A stretch of 64,000 bases of DNA. Source: Corydoras sp. C115. Lineage: Eukaryota; Chordata; Actinopteri; Siluriformes; Callichthyidae. Below, piece after piece: positions 60,001 through 64,000 of the stretch. Location of the stretch: contig JAFMOC010000303.1 in the NCBI GenBank assembly GCA_019802505.1, positions 156,001 through 220,000 of the forward strand, written 5' to 3'. The position numbers were made by a program, and so were the translations under genes. The notes beneath the pieces are model-generated. The model searched no databases and was not told the DNA's origin. It worked only from the letters and a program-made list of their open reading frames with translations. Numbering within the stretch: position 1 is the first letter of the stretch; every line of letters starts with the position of its first letter.

Positions 60001-62364
60001 AAATTGCCCCATATAGAGTGTGTGAGTGTGTGTGCCCAGCGATAGATTGGCATCCTGTCCTGGGTCTATCTGCCCAGCGCCTGAAACGTTCTCCCCTGGA
60101 TGGGCACGGGGAACGCCCCTACGACCCTAATGGAGGATAAAGTGGGAGATAATGGATGGATATTAATGAATCAAAAAAATGTTGGCTTATATGCAAATGA
60201 GCACACGGGTGTGCGTGAGGACATTGAATAATATGCAAATGAGCATGCAGGTATGCGGGGCTGTAGACCAATATGCAAATAAGCAAGCGGGTGTCAGGAT
60301 GTTGATTAATATGCAAATGAGCACACGTTGTGTTGGGGCGTAGACTAATATGCAAATAAAGCCACAACACAACTTGTGCTCATTTGCATATTAGTCAACA
60401 TCCTGACACCCGCTTGCTTATTTGCATATTGGTCTATCGCCCGCACACCTGCATGCACAATTGCATATTAGTCCACGCCCTCACACGTGTGGCTTTATTT
60501 GCATATTAGTCTACGCCCCAAGTGTGAGGGCGTGGACTAATATACAAATGAGCCCACATGTTTGAGGGTGTAGGTTAATATGCAAATGAGGCCACATATT
60601 TGAGGGTGTAGGTTAATATGCAAATGAGCCCACATATTTGAGGGTGTAGGTTAATATGCAAATGAGCCCAAATGTTTGAGGGTGTAGGTTAATATGCAAA
60701 TGAGCCCACATGTTTGAGGGTGTAGGTTAATATGCAAATGAGCCCACATGTTTGAGGGTGTAGGTTAATATGCAAATGAGCCCACCTGTTTGAGGGTGTG
60801 GACTAATATGCAATTGTGCATGCAGGTGTGCGGGCGATAGACCAATATGCAAATAAGCAAGCAGGTGTCAGGATGTTGACTAATATGCAAATGAGCACAA
60901 GTTGTGTTGTGGCTTTATTTGCATATTAGTCAACATCCTGACACCCGCTTGCTTTTTATTTTGCATATTGGTCTATCGCCCGCACACCTGCATGCACAAT
61001 TGCATATTAGTCCACGCCCTCACAGGCTTTAATTTGCAATTAGCTACGCCCCTGTGTGAGGGCGTGGACTAATATACAAATGAGCCCACATGTTTGAGGG
61101 TGTAGGTTAATATGCAAATGAGGCCACATATTTGAGGGTGTAGGTTAATATGCAAATGAGCCCACATATTTGAGGGTGTAGGTTAATATGCAAATGAGCC
61201 CAAATGTTTGAGGGTGTAGGTTAATATGCAAATGAGCCCACATGTTTGAGGGTGTAGGTTAATATGCAAATGAGCCCACATGTTTGAGGGTGTAGGTTAA
61301 TATGCAAATGAGCCCACCTGTTTGAGGGTGTGGACTAATATGCAAATGAGCCCACATATTTGAGGGTGTAGGTTAATATGCAAATGAGCCCACATGTTTG
61401 AGGGTGTAGGTTAATATGCAAATGAGTATGCAGGTGTGTGGGGCCGTACACCAATATGCAAATAAGCATGCGGGTTATAGGACGTTGACCGATATGCAAA
61501 TGAGCACACGGGTGTGTGAGGGCATAGGTTAATATGCAAATGAGCCCACATGTTTGAGGGCGTAGACTAATATGCAAATGAGCACATGGGTGTGTTAGGG
61601 CATAGACTAATATGTAAATGAAGCCCACATGTTTCAGAGCGTAGACTAATATGCAAATGAGCCCACATGTTTGAGGGCGTACACCAATATGTAAATGAGC
61701 ACACGGGTGTGTTAGGGCATGTTATCCACATGTTTCAGGGCGTAGACTAATATGTAAATGAGCACACGCGTGTGTGTGTGCGCGTGTGCGCGCTGGCTGA
61801 CCATGGGACTGCTGAAGGCCGTGTGTTTGGACAGGATGCTGGCCCGCTTGGCCTCGGCGCGGCTCCCGGTGCGGCGGTGCGACTTGGTGCTCTGCGAGCG
61901 CAGGACCACCCTGCCGCTGTGCTGGCTGCTGACGCTCTCTCTGCGCGGCAGGGTCCCGCCGTGAGACGCACAGTCGTCCTCCTCCGAGTCCACCTCCTGG
62001 TACATCATGGCCAGCCTCTTCGCTGCAGGAGGAAGATTAAAAAACATCACCATCATCATCATCTTGACCCGTGGGTTTGTCCTCCCAGCATTATGACATC
62101 GTCACGGTTACCGTTGGCATCATGCGAGTACTCCACCCCCGCCACTGTGCAGCGCCGAAACACCATCTTGTTCTCGGTGAGCGTCCCCGTTTTGTCCGAG
62201 AAGATGTACTGCATCTGGCCCAGGTCCTCGGTGATGTTCAGGGCCCGGCACTGCAGGTGCGAGTCCGTCTCCTCGTCGTACAGCTCCAGGTCCTGGTGGA
62301 TGAAATAGACCTGGCAGATCTTTACTATCTCTATGGAGACGAAGAGGGAGATGGGAATCAGCAC
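25266..62364 (-). CDS. atp10a: atp10a-like class V P4-ATPase, 15 3'-terminal exons (partial gene)
   Basis: The product is a phospholipid-transporting P4-ATPase of the plasma and endomembranes; human ATP10A is known as a phosphatidylcholine flippase that needs a CDC50 partner. Exons in transcription order are 62364-62112, 62022-61802, 59159-58965, 56543-55994, 48838-48735, 47030-46904, 46759-46575, 45046-44695, 40217-40141, 38403-38278, 36937-36737, 31388-31308, 31211-31107, 27395-27208 and 25779-25266. All junctions are GT-AG and all phases join, giving about 1,092 codons with no internal stop. Seen in order: PISL in membrane segment 4, DKTGT, a serine-rich insert, KGADS, DGVPET, TGDKQET, GDGANDV and the last membrane segments. 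The wording around the exon 61802/59159 junction and the core loops matches ATP10A better than ATP10B or ATP10D. Human ATP10A has about 1,500 residues, so roughly 350 N-terminal residues lie beyond the window. Introns are dominated by repeats. Confidence 0.95.
25880..27170 (-). repeat. array of degenerate V-SINE-like units filling the last atp10a intron
   Basis: Blocks of about 300 bases repeat four to five times. Shared pieces are 'gggccctgctcaagggccca', 'tttgaacccccaaccttcag' and 'ggtcagaacacagggtcagt'. The tRNA-like B-box complement and the 'taagcgacttacaag' type tail mark them as reverse-strand SINE derivatives. Confidence 0.75.
27208..27395 (-). CDS. atp10a: atp10a exon, membrane segments 9-10
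   Basis: The exon has 188 nt. It encodes TWMNWASIAFSVALFFVIAL, then NASCPTCYSPSNPYWTMQ and a last hydrophobic helix ending IAALLP with two bases of an Arg codon. The following intron is filled by V-SINE-derived repeats. Confidence 0.95.
27396..27620. other. intron sequence, no feature
   Basis: Unique-looking intron sequence upstream of the exon at 27208-27395. Confidence 0.5.
27621..27968 (+). mobile_element. tRNA-derived SINE with target duplication
   Basis: Complete; 'aaaacactta' occurs at 27612 and 27969. Confidence 0.94.
28207..28385 (+). mobile_element. degenerate SINE, 5' half
   Basis: 'ggttcgaatcccgatctggg' and 'tttccatgttctccccctgt' are recognisable; the body then dissolves into (CA)n. 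Confidence 0.75.
28539..29510. repeat. TG-rich repeat cluster
   Basis: A ~100-130-bp unit (gtgttattaatatgggtgag, gcctctgcatttctccatgt, tgcaggtttttg) recurs about six times. It is separated by (TG)n and by a regular 18-bp subarray (gtgtgtgagcgattgagt) of about 12 copies at 29046-29262. Confidence 0.9.
29848..30905. repeat. (CA)n array with acacacagaaaaaa units
   Basis: The region is CA dinucleotides with periodic cagaaaaaa insertions. The segment at about 30180-30258 recurs at about 30490-30568, so a ~310-bp block was duplicated. It lies in the atp10a intron between exons 31107 and 27395. Confidence 0.95.
31107..31211 (-). CDS. atp10a: atp10a exon, membrane segment 8
   Basis: The exon has 105 nt (35 codons), phase 0. 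It encodes AYADSTVDLFTWGTPITTLA, then a hydrophobic helix ending HLGIETKTW. The donor is TGG|GTGAGA and the intron before it is only 96 nt. Confidence 0.95.
31308..31388 (-). CDS. atp10a: atp10a exon, membrane segment 7
   Basis: The exon has 81 nt (27 codons), phase 0. It encodes EYKPYMFWMNMIDAFYQSLV and a hydrophobic end FFVPYF. The acceptor is ATTTACAG and the donor GTAAGT. Confidence 0.95.
31433..31773 (+). mobile_element. tRNA-derived SINE with target duplication
   Basis: Complete apart from part of the A box (gggcggcacttagtgg); 'gttttaacac' flanks both sides. Confidence 0.94.
31875..32397 (-). pseudogene. non-LTR retrotransposon fragment, RNase H and C-terminal zinc-knuckle region
   Basis: At 32397-32330 the minus strand reads CWVPGYSGIAGNEKADQLA, an RNase H motif with Tyr where His is usual. 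After stops and a shift, 32245-31898 reads HTRLTHQHLIKGETPPICPT followed by CQTPITVKHVLI. This is the Cys/His tail typical of I/jockey-type LINE polyproteins. It is broken and cannot encode an active protein. Confidence 0.8.
32590..32770 (+). mobile_element. degenerate SINE-like fragment
   Basis: 'ctgaaggtcggggttttgaa' followed by 'ctcagggcgctgcatcatca' resembles the body of a second tRNA-derived family. Confidence 0.4.
32798..33102 (+). mobile_element. tRNA-derived SINE, tail replaced
   Basis: Head and body complete; the copy ends at 'gggcatgggga' without the usual tail. Confidence 0.9.
33105..33612 (+). mobile_element. two degenerate SINE copies
   Basis: 'gttcgaatcccgagctggat' (33126) and a second body from 33420 (atgttctccccgcgtatgtg) are both diverged. 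A (TGGCA)n run, tggcatggcatggcatgggg, lies at 33315. Confidence 0.7.
33726..34238 (+). CDS. unidentified ORF in a probable mobile element, one membrane segment
   Basis: I do not recognise this 170-residue frame. The chosen ATG starts MELIKWSLNAIDTVFSRRSR; an earlier in-frame ATG at 33576 lies in SINE-derived sequence. Residues about 61-83 (VYLFGFMIVGYLLIGLCMAM) form a clear membrane helix. A basic HRKIKR follows, and residues about 115-130 (NHMDSILERLSALR) may form a short coiled coil. The frame is open without repeats, unlike other long ORFs here. The surrounding sequence ends in 'gacaataaagtatcattg' at about 34840, a retroelement-like 3' end, and a V-SINE interrupts it. It lies antisense in an atp10a intron. 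It may be a decayed mobile-element gene or an unannotated host gene copy. Confidence 0.45.
   Translation: MELIKWSLNAIDTVFSRRSRGSEEPACLDGTLASGYTMDSWGNWRIVCLAPLSVEDVEDVYLFGFMIVGYLLIGLCMAMVHRKIKRVGSVVNSPKKLPNTIDVLGRVIGTQTANLNNHMDSILERLSALRTNDELEIRNSRAVSSCYNSCEQSSKQPESYLLFGSLISCP
34330..34530 (-). mobile_element. V-SINE-like element
   Basis: Tail 'catttattggacgcttttat' at the left and tRNA-like head 'ctgagctaccaatccc' at the right. It splits the unclassified element at 33.6-34.85 kb. Confidence 0.75.
34531..34860 (+). mobile_element. 3' part of the unclassified element
   Basis: 'caggttgggagcaggtg' and a terminal 'attgacaataaagtatcatt' suggest a polyadenylated end. Confidence 0.4.
35103..35283 (+). 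mobile_element. V-SINE-like element, near full length
   Basis: A tRNA-like head (gtgcggtagctcagtggtca) with B box ggttcaaatcc is followed by the tail gtaagtcgctttggacaaaa and an ATGTAA-type end. Confidence 0.85.
35284..35706. other. CpG-rich unique intron patch
   Basis: CpG-dense single-copy-looking sequence (for example gcgcagcgcgatgcgccggg) in the middle of SINE-rich intron. No exon is seen; it is a candidate regulatory element. Confidence 0.35.
35707..35995 (+). mobile_element. tRNA-derived SINE with internal deletion
   Basis: Starts within the head at 'tttagcatgttctcctctca'; 'ggtgtcccgtcctgtcctgc' replaces part of the body. 'tttgtttacaag' flanks it. Confidence 0.88.
36008..36322 (+). 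mobile_element. tRNA-derived SINE, 3'-truncated
   Basis: Complete head; contains (TG)n at 36203-36234; tail lost after 'atggacatggggaacccc'. Flanked by 'gtttgtttacaag'. Confidence 0.9.
36737..36937 (-). CDS. atp10a: atp10a exon, membrane segments 5-6
   Basis: The exon has 201 nt (67 codons), phase 0. It encodes MFVALIFWYQFYCGFSGSAM, then the conserved DQWYLIFFNLMFSAFPQL and a luminal loop ending NGQNSE. The donor is GAG|GTACCG. Confidence 0.95.
37110..37436 (+). mobile_element. tRNA-derived SINE, head truncated
   Basis: Begins at 'ggttcgcctctcagtgctag' and runs to an (AATG)n tail. Confidence 0.9.
37443..37900 (-). mobile_element. degenerate reverse SINE pieces
   Basis: Positions 37450-37580 hold a 3' part. 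After unrelated sequence, 37780-37860 (aactccacccagattgggat) holds a decayed head. Confidence 0.7.
38278..38403 (-). CDS. atp10a: atp10a exon into membrane segment 5
   Basis: The exon has 126 nt (42 codons), phase 0. It reads AVMASDFALPRFQFLQKLLL, then HGHWCYSRLANMILYFFYKN. This is the classic P4-ATPase stretch from the P-domain into the membrane. The donor is GCT|GTAAGA. Confidence 0.96.
38404..38545 (-). mobile_element. probable LINE 3' fragment
   Basis: 'ttcaaggagactttagtgtc' and 'atttgcacatgtggtacatg' match the reversed end of a common fish retroelement. It directly abuts the exon at 38278-38403. Confidence 0.4.
38546..39227. repeat. left arm of a large inverted repeat (two opposed SINEs)
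   Basis: A forward SINE (38546-38815), a 68-bp spacer with 'aaaaatagaagttccaccat', and a reverse SINE (38884-39227). The arrangement is the reverse complement of 40318-40960, including the spacer, so the arms share one origin. Confidence 0.93.
39655..39960. other. CpG-rich unique intron patch, candidate conserved element
   Basis: High CpG with embedded homeodomain-like cores (cttaatgaaataattcat, ggttaattagcg). It lies between exons 40141 and 38403, inside the inverted-repeat loop. No exon is recognised. Confidence 0.4.
40141..40217 (-). CDS. atp10a: atp10a exon with GDGANDV motif
   Basis: This small exon has 77 nt. It completes [20 protein letters not shown] and ends GQEGMQ before GTAAGA. 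The GDGxNDV aspartates coordinate Mg2+ in P-type ATPases. Skipping the exon would shift the frame. It sits in a loop between two inverted SINE-containing arms. Confidence 0.96.
40318..40960. repeat. right arm of the inverted repeat
   Basis: A forward SINE (40318-40663), the same spacer reversed (40664-40737) and a reverse SINE piece (40738-40955) that lacks its A box part. The loop between the arms is about 1.1 kb and holds atp10a exon 40141-40217. Confidence 0.93.
40961..41311. other. intron sequence, no feature
   Basis: Unique-looking sequence with no recognised motif. Confidence 0.5.
41312..41659 (+). mobile_element. tRNA-derived SINE
   Basis: Complete forward copy, gggcggcacggtggcttagt to 'gaagataatggatggatga'. 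Confidence 0.94.
42083..42812. repeat. direct duplication of about 280-bp blocks
   Basis: 42083-42390 and about 42525-42812 match closely, sharing 'acacgggacaacaaaaga', 'attccaacccggcagtggcc' and 'cataagcatgtaaagtgtga'. The C-runs and some bases differ. Confidence 0.9.
42813..43234. other. no gene seen
   Basis: Intron sequence without a recognised element. Confidence 0.5.
43243..44224 (+). mobile_element. hAT (Charlie-like) transposon remnant with 8-bp target duplication
   Basis: Ends CAGTGCTTCTCAA and TTGAGAATCACTG are inverted repeats. 'ggctaaag' sits at 43235-43242 and 44225-44232. Inside, 43330-43550 encodes pieces of a transposase N-terminus in two frames, ending FTVTKGGDEERPVCLQCL, which looks like the start of a BED zinc finger. 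The catalytic part is absent. Confidence 0.92.
44233..44694. other. intron sequence with dispersed-repeat pieces
   Basis: 'gacaggggtctgcatgggaa' is shared in reverse with 21680. Nothing coding. Confidence 0.4.
44695..45046 (-). CDS. atp10a: atp10a exon, P-domain (CCRSTPLQKS)
   Basis: The exon has 352 nt (117 codons plus one base). It opens EACAALLEESLHYIQ, has a variable stretch (about residues 20-55), then LVIDGRTLAYAL, CRSVLCCRSTPLQKSMVV and MTLAI. It ends with the first base of the Gly codon that starts GDGANDV. Confidence 0.95.
45047..45675. other. intron sequence with a CpG-rich patch
   Basis: CpG is concentrated at 45420-45540 (gccggcgcgggacgggctcc). No motif is recognised. Confidence 0.4.
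45676..45777 (-). mobile_element. SINE head fragment
   Basis: Reverse head from 'acacggggagaacatggaaa' to 'gccaccgtgccgcc'. Confidence 0.85.
45828..46164 (+). mobile_element. tRNA-derived SINE with target duplication
   Basis: Starts gggtggcttagtggttagca; 'attatttttattg' occurs at both ends. Confidence 0.94.
46203..46530. repeat. 12-bp minisatellite (CCCAAGCCTGAA)
   Basis: About 25 units of cccaagcctgaa and variants (ctcgaa, catgaa) lie in the intron between atp10a exons 46575 and 45046. The plus strand would read PKPE repeats but has no gene context. Confidence 0.95.
46575..46759 (-). CDS. atp10a: atp10a exon with TGDK hinge/ATP-binding motif
   Basis: The exon has 185 nt. It encodes GATGIEDRLQDGVPETI, then WVLTGDKQETAVNIAYAC, and ends ITLNADSQ. 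DGVPET and TGDK are invariant P-domain elements. The intron before it is only 144 nt, and its acceptor CAG directly follows about 80 bases of (TG)n. Confidence 0.95.
46763..46842. repeat. (CA/TG)n microsatellite next to an atp10a acceptor
   Basis: An uninterrupted dinucleotide run of about 80 bases ends immediately before the tcag acceptor of exon 46759 on the minus strand. Confidence 0.95.
46904..47030 (-). CDS. atp10a: atp10a exon (VMSKEEYAHWL)
   Basis: The exon has 127 nt (42 codons plus one base). It begins VMSKEEYAHWLQRHLEAE after TGCTTCAG and ends LRLETDLHLLG. A diverged copy of its first ~33 bases, together with its acceptor, lies upstream in the intron at 47378-47460. Confidence 0.94.
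47080..48360. repeat. C-tract minisatellite with repeated GGTAAGT
   Basis: Units of about 60-70 bases read 'acccccccc', 'gttctcctataacacacctt', 'aatcaatcccagatatacag' and 'gtttactt'. On the gene strand each good unit gives GGTAAGTAAAC followed later by a G-run. It fills the 1.7-kb intron between exons 48735 and 47030. Confidence 0.9.
47378..47460 (-). pseudogene. partial duplicate of an atp10a exon start with its acceptor
   Basis: This segment aligns base for base, with a few changes, to 46998-47080, the first ~33 bases of exon 46904-47030 plus intron. The acceptor CTGTGCTTCAG|GTC is kept. Reading on in frame reaches a TAA after about 25 codons, so inclusion would truncate the protein. Confidence 0.8.
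48362..48734. other. intron sequence with (GT)n and G-runs
   Basis: (GT)n at 48453-48487 followed by a G-run; nothing coding. Confidence 0.5.
48735..48838 (-). CDS. atp10a: atp10a exon, nucleotide-binding domain
   Basis: This exon has 104 nt (a split Asp plus 34 codons) and follows CTTTCAG. It encodes a basic stretch KGKRQRR, then LYKTQNHLNLYAADGLRTLCIAKK. The 'GLRTLC' segment is conserved across P4-ATPases. Its donor AAG|GTAGGC is weaker than the tandem GGTAAGT motifs lying in the intron that follows. Confidence 0.94.
48839..49284. other. intron sequence, end of an interspersed repeat
   Basis: 49170-49270 (ggttggtatgagtggatcag) resembles a widespread fish repeat and is the probable seed of the adjacent minisatellite. 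'cacaggaccc' repeats occur at 49090-49140. Confidence 0.45.
49285..50512. repeat. 45/60-bp minisatellite
   Basis: Units share 'cctgaataatacaacaaaca' and 'cacaccaccatgtgtcactg'. Shorter units carry 'cgagattcacatccaccccc'. One pair around 49795-49890 is inverted (tgttctattattcaggtggt). Both flanks (49170-49280 and 50515-50560) look like ends of an interspersed repeat whose interior expanded. Confidence 0.9.
50513..51275. other. CpG-rich unique intron patch
   Basis: 50620-51100 is CpG-rich (cattaatgagcgcgagccca) and contains four copies of 'ccccaccacctgctgcc'-type units at 50997-51050. No exon. Confidence 0.4.
51276..51571 (-). mobile_element. tRNA-derived SINE, head lost
   Basis: Reverse copy ending at the B box 'gatggggattcgaa'. 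Confidence 0.9.
51590..52215. repeat. direct duplication around a SINE
   Basis: 'gatccggagcctttaagtct' with its flanks occurs at 51661 and 52127, and 'gtgagggaccgtct' at 51601 and 52196, on either side of the SINE at 51773. Confidence 0.8.
51773..52128 (+). mobile_element. tRNA-derived SINE with expanded C-run
   Basis: Complete copy; about 22 C bases at 52067-52088 replace the short C-run. Confidence 0.94.
52216..52914. other. intron sequence, no gene seen
   Basis: Contains (gtccccc)n at 52512-52540. Confidence 0.5.
52915..54335. repeat. CT-rich minisatellite, about 75-bp units
   Basis: About 18 copies of 'gaatgccccactctgtctct', 'ctccaggtttgtcctcgctc' and 'ttcctctctctgcatgtcct' are separated by variable (CT)n. 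Long open frames on both strands (up to 582 codons) are artefacts of CT/GA composition. Confidence 0.95.
54363..54919. other. intron sequence, no gene seen
   Basis: A G-run at 54366-54378 follows a V-SINE-like tail (54326-54362). Confidence 0.5.
54920..55105 (-). mobile_element. SINE 3' half with expanded G-run
   Basis: Reverse copy cut at 'aatttggagaattcca'; about 18 G bases at 54957-54974. Confidence 0.88.
55150..55462 (+). mobile_element. tRNA-derived SINE, slightly 5'-truncated
   Basis: Starts at 'ctagtggttggcatgttctc' and lacks 'gggttctccggttt'. Confidence 0.9.
55474..55819 (+). mobile_element. tRNA-derived SINE
   Basis: Complete copy beginning ggggcggcacggtggcttag. Confidence 0.93.
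55994..56543 (-). CDS. atp10a: atp10a large nucleotide-binding-domain exon
   Basis: This is the longest internal exon seen, 550 nt (183 codons plus one base), and it is GC-rich. It starts VRRFELKSPVKTIEDF. It then runs through a low-complexity Ser/Asn/Thr stretch (residues about 25-60), [20 protein letters not shown], and FDSTRKRMSVVVRHP. It ends just after VYTKGADSAIMDLL; the KGA lysine region contacts ATP. The junction to the next exon rebuilds an Asp codon. Confidence 0.95.
56982..57328 (+). mobile_element. tRNA-derived SINE with 15-bp target duplication
   Basis: 'ttttttcaatagctg' flanks it at 56967 and 57328. Confidence 0.96.
57493..57818 (-). mobile_element. tRNA-derived SINE with target duplication
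   Basis: 'acactatttctt' lies on both sides (57481 and 57818). Bases around 'tcaattgacttgatccatg' are deleted. Confidence 0.95.
57898..58763 (+). mobile_element. pogo/Tigger-type DNA transposon, internally deleted
   Basis: Inverted ends CCGTATTTTCCGGACTATAAGG and its partner ccggaaaatacgg are flanked by TA. The inside (58069-58490) keeps the C-terminal part of a DDE transposase in two frames: VIPGGLNKELRPLDIGVNGA, AWERWMIDGEHTFTKT, then LFNSDTEDEDFDGF. The catalytic core is missing. Confidence 0.92.
58965..59159 (-). CDS. atp10a: atp10a exon with VFDFFIALTICNTVVV
   Basis: The exon has 195 nt (65 codons) in phase 0 at both ends. It starts EKDITPDPQLL after TTTTAG and carries DFFIALTICNTVVV, the conserved 'CNTV' segment of P4-ATPases near the nucleotide-binding domain. 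The donor is AAG|GTAAGA. The intron downstream holds the nested hAT/SINE/Tigger cluster. Confidence 0.95.
59263..59718. mobile_element. hAT-type MITE with 8-bp target duplication
   Basis: Ends TAGGGGTG and CACCCCTA; 'gttgctac' at 59255-59262 and 59719-59726. The interior has 'gtcgaatc' palindromic motifs. Confidence 0.93.
59823..60163 (+). mobile_element. tRNA-derived SINE
   Basis: Complete; 'attaatgaat' flanks both ends (about 59813 and 60162). Confidence 0.94.
60183..61770. repeat. 38-bp octamer satellite, left block
   Basis: The monomer is gtgtaggttaatatgcaaat followed by gagcccacatgtttgagg (38 bp). I count about 27 forward ATGCAAAT and four reverse ATTTGCAT. Reverse-oriented stretches at 60371-60520 and 60903-61020 break the direction. 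The array lies in the atp10a intron between exons 61802 and 59159. Confidence 0.95.
61802..62022 (-). CDS. atp10a: atp10a exon, start of the cytoplasmic regulatory insert
   Basis: This exon has 221 nt in phase with its neighbours. It encodes KRLAMMYQEVD, then an acidic patch and a Ser/Arg-rich stretch (residues about 35-62) that ends in AFSSPM. That ending is typical of ATP10A. The donor is ATG|GTCAGC, a weak 5' splice site. The octamer satellite begins about 35 nt into the intron. Confidence 0.93.
62112..62364 (-). CDS. atp10a: atp10a exon with PISL membrane helix and DKTGT phosphorylation site
   Basis: This exon has 253 nt (84 codons plus one base) and starts in phase 0 after TAATCCTAG. 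It opens with a hydrophobic helix containing PISLFVSIE, the P4-specific segment 4 signature. At about residues 57-63 it reads DKTGTLT, whose aspartate is the phosphorylated catalytic residue. It ends in HDAN plus the first base of an alanine codon, and its donor is G|GTAACC. Confidence 0.95.
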
Positions 62365-62435
62365 CTAGGATTAAAGCAGACCAGATGGTTTTCAGTTTCA
62401 GCCACAGATTTAATGAGATACTAAATATTCAGCCC

Positions 62436-62438
<3 letters not shown>

Positions 62439-62474
<36 letters not shown>
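62439..62474. repeat. (TG)n microsatellite
   Basis: About 17 TG units in the intron upstream of the DKTGT exon. Confidence 0.95.
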
Positions 62475-62475
<1 letters not shown>

Positions 62476-62624
62476 TCCAGGTATCCCATCAGGTCACATT
62501 CGGGTGGTGATCATCCCTGCACCTGTTAAAAGGTGGGACCTCGAGGACCTCGTAGTTAAAGGTTTCGATCTGACTGGATCAGAGCATCATGTGGCCCATA
62601 AGGGGCAGTATCTATCAAATGTGG

Positions 62625-64000
62625 ATATGCAAATGAGCCCATGTTTGAGGGCGTAGACCAATATGCAAATGAGCACACGGGTGTGTTAGGGCGTAGACTA
62701 ATATGCAAATGAGCCCACATGTTTGAGGACGTAGACCAATATGCAAATGAGCACACGGGTGTGTTAGGGCGTAGACTAATATGCAAATGAGCACACGGGT
62801 GTGTTAGGGCGTAGACTAATATGCAAATGAGCCCACATGTTTGAGGACGTAGACCAATATGCAAATGAGCACACGGGTGTGTTAGGGCGTAGACTAATAT
62901 GCAAATGAGCCCACATGTTTCAGGGCGTAGACCAATATGCAAATGAGCACACAGGTGTGTAAGGGCGTAGACTAATATGCAAATGAGCCCACATGTTTCA
63001 GGGCGTAGACCAATATGCAAATGAGCACACAGGTGTGTAAGGGCGTAGACTAATATGCAAATGAGCCCACATGTTTGAGGGCATAGACCAATATGCAAAT
63101 GAGCACATGGGCACACGGGTGTGTTAGGGCGTGGACTAATATGCAAATGAGCCCACATGTTTGAGGGCGTAGACCAATATGCAAATGAGCACACGGCTGT
63201 GTTAGGGCATAGACTAATATGCAAATGAGCCCACATGTTTGAGGGCGTAGACCAATATGCAAATGAGCACATGGGCACACAGGTGTGTTAGGGTGTAGAC
63301 TAATATGCAAATGAGTCCATATGTTTGAGGGCGTAGACCAATATGCAAATGAGCACACGGGTGTGTTAGGGCGTAGACTAATATGCAAATGAGTCCATAT
63401 GTTTGAGGGCGTAGACCAATATGCAAATGAGCACACGGGTGTGTTAGGGCGTAGACTAATATGCAAATGAGCCCACATGTTTGAGGGCGTAGACCAATAT
63501 GCAAGTGAGCGCATGGGTGTGTTAGGGCATAGACTAATATGTAAATGAGCCCACGTTTGAGGGCGTAGACCAATATGCAAATGAGCACATAGGTGTGTTA
63601 GGGCATAGACTAATATGCAAATGAGCACATAGGTGTGTAGGGGAATAGACTAATATTCAAATCAGCCCACATGTTGAAGGGCGTAGACTAATATGCAAAT
63701 GAGCCCACATGTTTGAGGGCATAGACTAATATGCAAATGAGCACACGGGTGTGTTAGGGCATATACTAATAAGCAAATGAGCCCACATGTTTAAGGGCGT
63801 ATATTAATAAGCAAATGAGCCCACATGTTTAAGGGCGTATATTAATATGCAAATGAGCACACGGGTGTATCTATCAGGGGGCATGAGTGAGCACGAGGGT
63901 GTGCGTGGCGTAGTGTAGATGCATGCAAAGGTGTATACCAATATGCAAATGAGTACACGGATACATGTGGGCGTAGACTAATATGCAAATGAGCATGTAA
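62625..64000. repeat. 78-bp dimeric octamer satellite, right block
   Basis: A 38-bp unit (…actaatatgcaaatgagccc…) alternates with a 40-bp unit (…accaatatgcaaatgagcac, acgggtgtgttagg). About 29 exact ATGCAAAT are present. The array continues past the window and lies in the intron upstream of the DKTGT exon. Confidence 0.95.

Noticed and set aside
62556..63628. Minus-strand frames repeating 'AHLHIGLRPQT'
   Set aside because: Translation of the 38/40-bp octamer satellite within an atp10a intron.

Overview
The window is vertebrate, almost certainly teleost, nuclear DNA. It is intron-rich, carries CpG-rich patches and microsatellites, and is saturated with tRNA-derived SINEs, V-SINE-like tails, hAT and pogo/Tigger DNA transposons and non-LTR fragments. 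The repeat mix suggests an otophysan fish (catfish or characin group), but I cannot name the species.

One protein-coding gene is firmly supported: the 3' two thirds of a class V P4-ATPase (phospholipid flippase) of the ATP10A type on the minus strand. Fifteen exons between 62364 and 25266 join with correct phases into about 1,092 codons. They run from the fourth membrane segment and the DKTGT phosphorylation loop, through the KGA and TGDK nucleotide-binding elements and GDGxNDV, to the last membrane segments and a divergent C-terminal tail. The N-terminal exons lie beyond the right edge. A long 3' UTR down to about 22.36 kb is plausible and would contain a six-copy 226-bp tandem array.

From 1 to 25 kb no coding exon is recognisable. 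At 6.43-7.1 kb there is a CpG island with ZNF143-like and YY1-like sites and a good minus-strand splice donor, so a second gene probably starts here and runs off the left edge. Human UBE3A lies just downstream of ATP10A in the same orientation, so a ube3a-like gene is the first candidate, by synteny only.

Everything else is repeats. More than 45 full or partial copies of one tRNA-derived SINE are present, several with target-site duplications. There are many minisatellites: 12-bp units at 4.9-6.3 kb and 46.2-46.5 kb, 20-bp at 20.9-21.6 kb, 226-bp at 23-24.4 kb, a CT-rich ~75-bp array at 52.9-54.3 kb, a C-tract array at 47.1-48.4 kb, 45/60-bp units at 49.3-50.5 kb, and a 38/40-bp array at 60.2-64 kb. 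The last contains about 60 exact POU octamers (ATGCAAAT) and surrounds two flippase exons. The most notable structures bear on how this gene might be spliced or regulated: tandem consensus 5' splice sites in one intron, a partial exon copy with an intact acceptor, a (TG)n tract replacing a polypyrimidine tract, and inverted SINE arms around the exon that carries GDGxNDV.
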